Positions 1 through 4,889 of a stretch of 8,536 bases of DNA are shown in pieces. Both the position numbers and the translations under genes were made by a program. Source of the DNA: Candidatus Zambryskiibacteriota bacterium (GTDB lineage: Bacteria; Patescibacteriota; Minisyncoccia; Phycocordibacterales; Zambryskibacteraceae); NCBI GenBank assembly GCA_024654145.1, contig JANLIM010000015.1, forward strand, positions 1-8,536, written 5' to 3'. Position 1 is the stretch's first letter; every line of letters starts with the position of its first letter. Below the pieces are notes generated by a model. The model did no database searches. It saw only the letters and a program-made list of their open reading frames with translations, and was not told the origin of the DNA.

Positions 1-874
1 TGTAAGGAGAGAAGCCATCGAAGCGGGGGATGGCAGCGGGGAACGTTTCGTAGTCTAGGAAGTAGAGAGGGAAAACCAAGTTTTCCAACTCATCCTCTAT
101 GTCCGCTCGGGAAATGATTTCTCTGTCGTGGAGATAGGTCCAAATCTGATTTTTCTGCGCATCGGAGAGTTCTAACTCTTCGGGTATGTCTTCGAAGTTG
201 AATTTGTGCCCATCCACCAGCTCGGTTAGTTTCCTCTTACTTGTACCTATACGGGTAAGGTCGTGGACGCCGTATTTTGGAATATCCGGGTTTGAGTAGT
301 CGAAGGTAGTGCAGTGAGCCGAACGACCCTTGTAGAGGCAGTCACAGGGACCATATGGTTCCTTCTCTGACTCCAGGTAATTTTTAGCAAGCTGCATCTC
401 AGCCATCACTTCTTCGGCCATTTCCTCTACCTTTTCTGTGAGATTTTCTATGACAAAAAGCTTAGTGAGTTCTATCTCACCATCCCGTACATACTTTGGA
501 TTCAGATGGATAAGGTTGGCACTCGCAATCTTTAGACCGGCACGTTTCAATACGACATACTGAAACGTGAGGTCATGTAGGTGGGTCTTCTTATCTATTT
601 CGTTTGTAGCCTTTACTTCATATATATGGAAGCCATCATCGGATTCTTTTAGTATGTCGGTAATTGCTAAGTAGCCATCGTGTTCAAATTTCTTTTGGTA
701 TTCTCCAGTTGGGATGACTTCGCGGGCAAGTAAGTCCACTTCGTTACCTGTTTCAATAATCTGCTTCTCAAAGGCAGAAAGTTCGCTCGCATAATAAATG
801 TCTGGCTTGTGGATCTTCAACCACGCGTTTTTCTTGCAGTCCCGCCAGATTATGTAGTTTGTTTTGCTTAGCAT
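1..874 (-). CDS. DUF2779-type nuclease, N-terminal part (runs off the left edge)
   Basis: Reading from 874 toward 1 gives 291 codons without a stop. The N-terminal part resembles RecB/Cas4-like PD-(D/E)XK nucleases: Asp73 (ITD), the E86-V-K88 triplet and Q105-Y (FQYVVLKRAG, the QxxxY-like motif). Cys13, Cys177, Cys179 and Cys188 are placed like the Fe-S cysteines of Cas4/AddB-type nucleases. Near the cut end, YFLDYETFPAAIPRFDG (271-287) matches the start of the DUF2779 domain and reads as motif I (D274, E276) of a DEDD/RNase H-like exonuclease. Known proteins of this kind are longer, so perhaps half is missing. TAA lies two codons before ATG at 874, which fixes the start; no Shine-Dalgarno is seen. 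A DNA repair or defence role is inference; substrate unknown. Confidence 0.88.
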   Translation of the reverse strand, partial: MLSKTNYIIWRDCKKNAWLKIHKPDIYYASELSAFEKQIIETGNEVDLLAREVIPTGEYQKKFEHDGYLAITDILKESDDGFHIYEVKATNEIDKKTHLHDLTFQYVVLKRAGLKIASANLIHLNPKYVRDGEIELTKLFVIENLTEKVEEMAEEVMAEMQLAKNYLESEKEPYGPCDCLYKGRSAHCTTFDYSNPDIPKYGVHDLTRIGTSKRKLTELVDGHKFNFEDIPEELELSDAQKNQIWTYLHDREIISRADIEDELENLVFPLYFLDYETFPAAIPRFDGFSPY

Positions 875-895
875 TAGTTAATATTCGCAAAAATA

Positions 896-978
896 CCCAG
901 GAAAAACCACACAGTAATCCCGTGCTCGGGATTCTGCTCGAACTCGGCTCGCCAGCCTCCGTTAGGCTTTTTCCTAGG
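896..978. other. Nested inverted-repeat element in the gap between the DsbA-like gene and the DUF2779 gene
   Basis: The 115-nt gap holds an outer stem AGGAAAAA (899-906) with TTTTTCCT (968-975). It encloses a perfect 7-bp hairpin AATCCCG/CGGGATT (916-922/927-933, 4-nt loop) and a 5-bp hairpin AGCCT/AGGCT (954-958/964-968). The pentamer GCTCG occurs three times between 924 and 950. Neither hairpin has a canonical T-tract on the minus strand, although TTTTT follows the 7-bp stem 8 nt later and might serve as a weak terminator for the DsbA-like gene. On the plus strand the 5-bp hairpin runs straight into TTTTT, but no plus-strand gene precedes it. Function unknown. Confidence 0.45.
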
Positions 979-989
979 TACTTTTGCTT

Positions 990-1691
990 CTATTTTAACA
1001 ACGAGTCGATTTTTAACTTGATGCTCGCAATGGGCTCGGCGCCGTTTATGACATATTTTTTCTCACCATTGAGAGTGATAACAGAATAGGGAGTACCAAG
1101 CTTTTGTTTTTGAAGTCGGACTATGTCTTTTGTAACAGTTTCTGTATGCCTCCCGCTGTCTAAACATTCATTGAAGGCTGTTACATCTAGTCCAATAGTG
1201 CCGGCTATTCTAGGTAGCTCTGCCAGATCAAGACTATCGTTTGAATTAGTGGTTGCAAAGATTTCATCAAGGTAGTTCCAAAATGCTTGGTTACCGCCGA
1301 GTTCAGCAGCGCATTCAGTAGCCTCAGCTTCTTTTATAGCTTTTGCGTGTAATTGAGGAATAGGGTAATGCCTATACACCCATGCAACATCATTAGGGTA
1401 GGTATTAAGAATTTCTTTCATTGTGTAATGGAAGATTTTACAGAAAGGGCATTCTATATCAGAGTATTCTATTATTATGATTTTAGCGTTACGTTGCCCA
1501 ATGTAGTGATCATTCTCAGTAACTTTTGGTATATCTACTTCACTTGAGGTTTCTCCTGTAAGACTTCGTGAAGGCACTGATCCTCCGAAATAAATCGCCC
1601 CTGCGACCATTGCTCCCGCGACTACGATCGCTAGAGGAATCATGAACTTGCTCGGCTGCTCTAGTTGTTCTGTGTTTTGTTGTGGTTCCAT
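990..1691 (-). CDS. Membrane-anchored DsbA-like thiol-disulfide oxidoreductase (thioredoxin_4 family)
   Basis: The 233-residue protein has a short cytoplasmic N-terminus, one hydrophobic segment at about 17-35 acting as uncleaved anchor, a linker, and a thioredoxin-fold domain from about 60. The active site is C81-P-F-C84 within EYSDIECPFCK, and GTPYSVI (199-205) supplies the cis-proline (P201). Cys127 and Cys176 form a second pair typical of this family's helical insert. Expected role: forming or isomerising disulfides in secreted proteins outside the membrane. It is the last gene of the hisS cluster and its start overlaps the PAP2 gene by 31 nt. An extended -10 sequence lies just upstream inside PAP2, so it may also have its own near-leaderless transcript. 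The partner that re-oxidises it is not in the window. Confidence 0.95.
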   Translation of the reverse strand: MEPQQNTEQLEQPSKFMIPLAIVVAGAMVAGAIYFGGSVPSRSLTGETSSEVDIPKVTENDHYIGQRNAKIIIIEYSDIECPFCKIFHYTMKEILNTYPNDVAWVYRHYPIPQLHAKAIKEAEATECAAELGGNQAFWNYLDEIFATTNSNDSLDLAELPRIAGTIGLDVTAFNECLDSGRHTETVTKDIVRLQKQKLGTPYSVITLNGEKKYVINGAEPIASIKLKIDSLLK

Positions 1692-2107
1692 ATGTGTCGA
1701 ATTATAGCATAAGCGATTCCGGCGGAGATCAGCGCAATCACAATGCTGCCGATAACATCAATCAGGTGATGCTCGCCAACATACACTCGTGAGGATGCAA
1801 CGATAGCTGCTATAATCCAGAGCCATACTGATAGCTTTTTATTGAAAAGCATTATCAGTGCAGCCAGAGTAGCAATTAGCAGGGTATGGTCAGAAGGGAA
1901 TCCGTTCTCGCCTGGGTTAATAGGCGATGGGTTTAGCCAGAGTTGCTTAGCGAGTAGTCCGAGAAGAAAAGCGATAGGCAAAATAACACAAGCACATATC
2001 AGAAATTCTTTCCTCTTTTCCTTCGATAACTTCAAAAAGTACCAAAGTGCCAAAAAAGGGGAGAGGATCCACAAGTATTGTGCGCCGAAGACAGAGATAG
2101 TGTCCAT
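1661..2107 (-). CDS. PAP2-family (acid phosphatase/undecaprenyl-diphosphatase-like) membrane protein
   Basis: A 148-residue, mostly hydrophobic protein with four or five membrane helices. Motif 2 is PSDH (71-74; usual PSGH) and motif 3 is intact: S106-R107-x5-H113-x3-D117, which holds the nucleophile histidine H113 and its Asp. Motif 1, normally K-x6-R-P, reads K54-x6-S61-P62, so the phosphate-binding arginine is missing. Family members dephosphorylate lipid phosphates such as undecaprenyl diphosphate in cell-wall lipid recycling; that substrate is inference here, and the motif 1 change leaves activity in doubt. The start lies 3 nt after the exonuclease stop, and the end overlaps the DsbA-like gene by 31 nt, implying one mRNA. 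The C-terminus (WNHNKTQNN) is polar and short. Confidence 0.9.
   Translation of the reverse strand: MDTISVFGAQYLWILSPFLALWYFLKLSKEKRKEFLICACVILPIAFLLGLLAKQLWLNPSPINPGENGFPSDHTLLIATLAALIMLFNKKLSVWLWIIAAIVASSRVYVGEHHLIDVIGSIVIALISAGIAYAIIRHIWNHNKTQNN
1701..1709 (-). promoter_or_regulatory. Extended -10 promoter inside the PAP2 gene, for the DsbA-like gene
   Basis: The minus strand reads TGCTATAAT (1709 to 1701), a perfect TATAAT with the TGn extension, 9 nt before the ATG at 1691. A start 6-7 nt downstream would give a leader of only 2-3 nt. No good -35 is seen, as is common for extended -10 promoters. It lies in PAP2 coding sequence, so chance is possible. Confidence 0.4.
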
Positions 2108-2110
2108 AAA

Positions 2111-2686
2111 TTAAAATGGGAGAGAGAAGGTCATCTTGTTATCACTAGGCTTTTCCCAGTGGCTCGTATCAAGTTTTATTTCTTTAAGCTCAGAGCCTTC
2201 TTTGAAGATGAGTTTCTGATTTTTCATCGCATAATCATAGATCTCTTTCGTGATTTTCACATCATCAATGCAGTAAGTGCGAATCTTCTCTATCTCACCT
2301 GACTTCCACCATTTGACGGCATCTAGGCCGTGGCCTGATTTCTTTTTACCTAACGTTCCCTCCGCAAGTTGGTCGAGCTTCATCCTGCGGCCGTAGGAGT
2401 CCTTTATTTCCTTGAGTATATCGAGGCTCTTTATTTTTACCAGGTCGCCCGGGTAGTACTTATTTAAAAGTGGGATATCGAAGTGGTCGGAGTTGAACCC
2501 AATAAGCATATCCGCCCTCTCAAGTATGGGCCAGAGATCTCCCAACTCTTCCTCGAGGTAAGAAGAATAGGAATCAGTCTCAGAATCGTGGATAGCGACA
2601 AGAGAAATATCAAGCATCGCTGGATCAGCACTGCCGACGTCACTGAAAATATTTCTCGTCTCTATGTCGAAAATAATCTTCCTCAT
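2111..2686 (-). CDS. DEDDy 3'-5' exonuclease, RNase H-like fold
   Basis: A 191-residue stand-alone exonuclease domain. Exo I is FDIET (D7, E9), Exo II is GFNSDHFDIPLLN (63-75, with N65 and D70) and Exo III is Y138-C-I-D-D142, the YxxxD form of DEDDy enzymes. The sequence resembles the YprB/RNase_H_2 group and the proofreading exonuclease domain of family B polymerases. All catalytic acidic residues are present, so activity on DNA or RNA ends is likely, but the substrate is unknown. No accessory domain follows except a polar tail (about 165-191). The ATG comes 3 nt after the hisS stop (TAA-ATA-ATG), so it is expected to be translated from the hisS mRNA. Whether it acts in RNA turnover or DNA repair cannot be decided here. 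Confidence 0.9.
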   Translation of the reverse strand: MRKIIFDIETRNIFSDVGSADPAMLDISLVAIHDSETDSYSSYLEEELGDLWPILERADMLIGFNSDHFDIPLLNKYYPGDLVKIKSLDILKEIKDSYGRRMKLDQLAEGTLGKKKSGHGLDAVKWWKSGEIEKIRTYCIDDVKITKEIYDYAMKNQKLIFKEGSELKEIKLDTSHWEKPSDNKMTFSLPF

Positions 2687-2689
2687 TAT

Positions 2690-3811
2690 TTAAAGAGCTT
2701 TATCCTCGGCGCGTCGAGAAAGTAGGCTTGCACTTTTCTTGGCTAACTCAAGCTTAAGAGAGGATACTGATCCTACAATCTCTTCCCCAGTCTTGAGGTC
2801 TTTGAGCTTATAGGTCTGGCTTCTTGCCTCATCTTCGCCAAGGACAATAATGTAAGGGATCTTGCGTTTATCGGCAATTTTGATCTGATCACCAACTTTT
2901 CTACCACTCCAATCCACTGCGATATAGAGTCCTGCAGCACGAAGCTCGTCTGCAAGTTGTCTCGCAGCAGCAAACTGTCCCTCCGAAATAACTGCAATGT
3001 AGATTTGAGTGCTTGAGTGGTATTCAGGTAAGAGTCCGTGTGTTTCCAGGAAATCTTTTATTGTTACATCACCAGCGCCAAAACCAACTGCTGGAAGAGA
3101 TTCTCCACCAAAAAGTTCCGTAAGATTATCGTAACGTCCACCACCTAGGATAGAGCGGCTGTTTTCTTTGTTGGTATCAAAGAATTCAAAGACGACCCCA
3201 GTGTAATAAGCCTGCCCTCTTGCAAGTTCCTTATCGATAATTACATTCGTAATACCTCGGTCAGAAAGTTGCTGGATAACAGCTTTAAGATCGTTCCCTG
3301 TCCCAGTAGGGTAGTTAAGCCTTATCTCAAAGTCGCTATCACTTGCACCAAAATTTCGCATGATTCTATAAGCAACTTCTATTCCCTCTAAATCAGCTTG
3401 GATGTTTGAAATCCCGAAAATATCAATATTAAGCTGCCAGTGTTCGCGTAGTCTACCTCTCTGCGTTGCTTCATAACGGAAAAGATTGGGTATGGAGTAC
3501 CAACGTAGTGGGTAGCCCAACTCCCTTTGTTTTGCTGCTACCATTCTCGCTACTGTTGGAGTCATCTCTGGGCGAAGTGTTACTTCACGACCTCCACGAT
3601 CTGTAAATGTATATGTCTGTTTCTGAACTATCTCTTCTCCCGATTTTTCTGTATAAATTTCAGTGGGCTCTAGAATGGAAGCAGAATATTCCTCATAACC
3701 AAAGCTTTCCGTTGTTTTTCTCCAGACATTAAAAATGTAGTTTTGGATAAACTGGTCTTCGGGGTAGAAGTCCCTCACTCCTTTATATGGGGCTGTATCT
3801 AGCTTTGACAT
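2690..3811 (-). CDS. hisS: Histidyl-tRNA synthetase, compact form lacking most of the insertion domain
   Basis: This class II synthetase attaches histidine to tRNA-His in the cytoplasm. Visible parts: N-terminal KGVRDFYPED (10-19), the motif 1 region with EPTEIY, the TLRPEMTP block (78-85), motif 2 FRYEATQRGRLREHWQ (111-126), a HisA-type motif RGQAYYTG (198-205), GGGRYDNL (223-230) and a C-terminal anticodon-binding domain (about 268-350, with GDQIKIADKRKIPYIIVLG). At 373 residues it is about 50 shorter than the E. coli enzyme (424). The gap falls between IRLN (163-166) and GITNV (186-190), where about 20 residues replace roughly 100, so the insertion domain is nearly absent. The HisA motif reads RGQAYY instead of RGLDYY, and motif 3 lacks the usual ER pair. 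First gene of the cluster; the start sits 6 nt after a -10 element. Confidence 0.95.
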   Translation of the reverse strand: MSKLDTAPYKGVRDFYPEDQFIQNYIFNVWRKTTESFGYEEYSASILEPTEIYTEKSGEEIVQKQTYTFTDRGGREVTLRPEMTPTVARMVAAKQRELGYPLRWYSIPNLFRYEATQRGRLREHWQLNIDIFGISNIQADLEGIEVAYRIMRNFGASDSDFEIRLNYPTGTGNDLKAVIQQLSDRGITNVIIDKELARGQAYYTGVVFEFFDTNKENSRSILGGGRYDNLTELFGGESLPAVGFGAGDVTIKDFLETHGLLPEYHSSTQIYIAVISEGQFAAARQLADELRAAGLYIAVDWSGRKVGDQIKIADKRKIPYIIVLGEDEARSQTYKLKDLKTGEEIVGSVSSLKLELAKKSASLLSRRAEDKAL

Positions 3812-3814
3812 AAA

Positions 3815-3825
3815 GGTATTATACC
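3815..3825. promoter_or_regulatory. Palindromic bidirectional -10 element serving hisS and truB
   Basis: The 17-nt space between the two divergent start codons contains the palindrome GGTAT-T-ATACC. Read on plus, TATTAT (3817-3822) ends 6 nt before the truB ATG at 3829. Read on minus, TATAAT (3823-3818) ends 6 nt before the hisS ATG at 3811. A start 6-7 nt after a -10 places both +1 positions on the ATG itself, so both mRNAs should be leaderless. There is no room for a Shine-Dalgarno on either side. No convincing -35 is seen on either strand at 16-18 nt. Confidence 0.65.
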
Positions 3826-3828
3826 CAA

Positions 3829-4584
3829 ATGGCCGAGAAACCTCTAATACTTAATCTCTATAAAAACTTGGGAGAAACACCTCTTGAATGCCTTTATCGC
3901 TACAGAGAAGAACATCCGGAGCACAAGGACCTGAAGATGACTTATTTAGGTCGTCTTGACCCAATGGCTGAGGGTGTCATGCCGGTGCTAGCAGGGAATA
4001 CAAAAGATAAAGAAAAGTATCTTGCTTATGACAAAACCTATGAGTTCGAGGTGCTCTGGGGGTTTGAAAGTGACACATATGACGTTCTCGGTAAGATTAC
4101 AGAAGGCAAAACTCCACAGAAGTTGGAGAATAGAATATCTAATATTCTTAAGAATATTAGAATAAAGAAAACTCAGGAGTATCCGGCTTATTCATCGAGA
4201 ACTGTTTCGGGAAAGTCTCTCTTCATGTGGGCTAGAGAGAATAAAATAGAGGAGATTGATATTCCAGAGAGGAGGATAAAGATATTTTCAATAGACCATG
4301 TGCACACTAGACTCGTAACAGGGAAAGAAATCTGGGAAGAAGTTTCGGCAAAAATTGCGCTAGTCCAGGGAGACTTCCGCCAAAAGGAGATTCTTAATCT
4401 CTGGCAGAACGCTATGTATGCAAGGCAGAAAGAAAATTTCCTTGTCTCAAAGTTCGTAGCCGATGTCTCAAGCGGGACATACATTAGAGGGCTTTCACAG
4501 GAGATGGGTAAGCTTCTGGGTACTGGGGCGCTTGCGTATAGTATAAAAAGGACGCGGGTGGGGGAGTATAAGTTAGAAAACTAG
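3829..4584 (+). CDS. truB: tRNA pseudouridine synthase TruB, divergent form
   Basis: TruB converts U55 of the T-arm of tRNAs to pseudouridine. The catalytic Asp is D44 in YLGRLDPMAEGV (39-50). Also present are the basic-aromatic stretch DKTYEFEV (68-75), SDTYDVLG (81-88), EYPAYSSRTVSGKSLF (117-132) corresponding to the PPxYSAxKxxGxxxY block, and SSGTYIRGL (214-222) with the conserved Arg220. RRTRVG-type KRTRVGEY near the end closes the catalytic domain. The usual GHTGTLDP is TYLGRLDP, so the RNA-contacting His is Tyr39. At 251 residues it lacks a C-terminal PUA domain. It is divergent from hisS, and the transcript runs into a minus-strand RNA gene (4587-4802); no plus-strand terminator of its own is visible. 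Confidence 0.93.
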   Translation: MAEKPLILNLYKNLGETPLECLYRYREEHPEHKDLKMTYLGRLDPMAEGVMPVLAGNTKDKEKYLAYDKTYEFEVLWGFESDTYDVLGKITEGKTPQKLENRISNILKNIRIKKTQEYPAYSSRTVSGKSLFMWARENKIEEIDIPERRIKIFSIDHVHTRLVTGKEIWEEVSAKIALVQGDFRQKEILNLWQNAMYARQKENFLVSKFVADVSSGTYIRGLSQEMGKLLGTGALAYSIKRTRVGEYKLEN

Positions 4585-4586
4585 AC

Positions 4587-4643
4587 AAACGAAAAGGCCA
4601 GGACATCCCAAATGATTCATCATCATCTGTAAGCGTCCTGGCC
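4587..4643 (-). terminator. Intrinsic terminator of the twin-hairpin RNA
   Basis: On the minus strand the perfect 9-bp stem GGCCAGGAC/GTCCTGGCC (4643-4635 with 4604-4596) is followed at once by TTTTCGTTTG (4595-4586). The plus strand has no T-tract after the stem, so it serves the minus strand. The 30-nt region inside the stem is the conserved twin-hairpin core, unusual for a simple terminator. Confidence 0.65.
4604..4639 (-). repeat. Twin-hairpin repeat, copy B (36 nt)
   Basis: Core of the 3' hairpin of the candidate RNA; 29 of 36 positions are identical to 4666-4701. As RNA: internal loop GCUUA opposite GGAU, inner 8-bp stem CAGAUGAU/AUCAUUUG (one G-U) and 5-nt loop GAUGA. It is closed by a perfect 9-bp stem GGCCAGGAC/GUCCUGGCC that also acts as the terminator stem. 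Confidence 0.7.
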
Positions 4644-4665
4644 CATAGGGTGGTCTGACTGGTTT

Positions 4666-4701
4666 CATCCCAAGTGATTGTGCATCACCTGCAGGCGTCC
4701 T
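4666..4701 (-). repeat. Twin-hairpin repeat, copy A (36 nt)
   Basis: Core of the 5' member of the pair, offset 62 nt from the other copy. As RNA: internal loop GCCUG opposite GGAU, inner 8-bp stem CAGGUGAU/AUCACUUG and loop GCACA. Relative to copy B, an A-U pair has become G-C, a compensatory change. The outer stem (GUCUGAC/GUCAGAC) is unrelated in sequence to that of copy B, so pairing rather than sequence is kept. Confidence 0.7.
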
Positions 4702-4808
4702 CGTCAGACAATATTTAAGGTGCAAAGCAGGGTTGAGGCGCTTTTTGGGTGGCCGTAGGCTCTAGGCCGTCGCCAGCCACCGCGGCCCTCCTCAACCCTG
4801 CTATATTA

Positions 4809-4849
4809 ATATTAGCACACTATATAAAAGTTGTCAAGCATAACTTGAC
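4809..4849 (-). promoter_or_regulatory. Strong sigma70-type promoter with an inverted repeat over the -35
   Basis: Minus strand: perfect -35 TTGACA (4837-4832), 17-nt spacer, -10 TAATAT (4814-4809), and +1 expected at A4802, 6 nt further on. It is the best promoter match in the window. GTCAAG (4849-4844) and CTTGAC (4838-4833) form a perfect 6-bp inverted repeat with a 5-nt centre overlapping the -35, which could be an operator. Confidence 0.72.
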
Positions 4850-4889
4850 TAATTAAATTCTTAAATGTATTTTATGGCTTATATTAGCC

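Larger units (their letters stand above)
4587..4802 (-). ncRNA. Candidate small structured RNA with twin homologous hairpins, about 216 nt
   Basis: No ORF fills this space, but the minus strand has a complete transcription unit. A strong promoter (4837-4809) puts +1 at about 4802. That is the first base of a perfect 13-bp stem (4802-4790 with 4738-4726) enclosing a GC-rich arm with a further stem GGTGGC/GCCACC. An A/T-rich linker follows, then hairpin A (stem 4709-4703/4659-4653) and hairpin B (9-bp stem 4643-4635/4604-4596), then TTTTCGTTT as terminator tail. Hairpins A and B share a 36-nt core. I compared it by eye with SRP RNA, tmRNA, RNase P, 6S and common riboswitches and found no match. 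It lies tail-to-tail with truB and 3' of typA, so an independent small RNA fits better than a leader. Its function is unknown. Confidence 0.65.

Noticed and set aside
935..953. tRNA T-arm-like string (ctgctcgaactcggctcgc)
   Set aside because: No acceptor stem, D-arm or anticodon arm can be formed around it on either strand.
859..1089. 76-residue plus-strand ORF
   Set aside because: Spans the hairpin-rich gap and the antisense of the DsbA-like C-terminus; no ribosome-binding site or known features.
3805..3810. Perfect TTGACA on plus upstream of truB
   Set aside because: Only 6 nt from the -10 element, so it cannot act as a -35; it is hisS coding sequence.
4604..4701. CRISPR-like look: two 36-nt repeats with a 26-nt spacer
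   Set aside because: Only two units, 29/36 identity, no cas genes, and the differences preserve base pairing inside each unit, which fits an RNA fold rather than CRISPR repeats.
4657..4709. Hammerhead ribozyme core (CUGACGA ... GAAAC) in hairpin A on the minus strand
   Set aside because: The bases after CUGACGA and before GAAA do not pair to form stem II, and hairpin B has no such core, so the match is chance.
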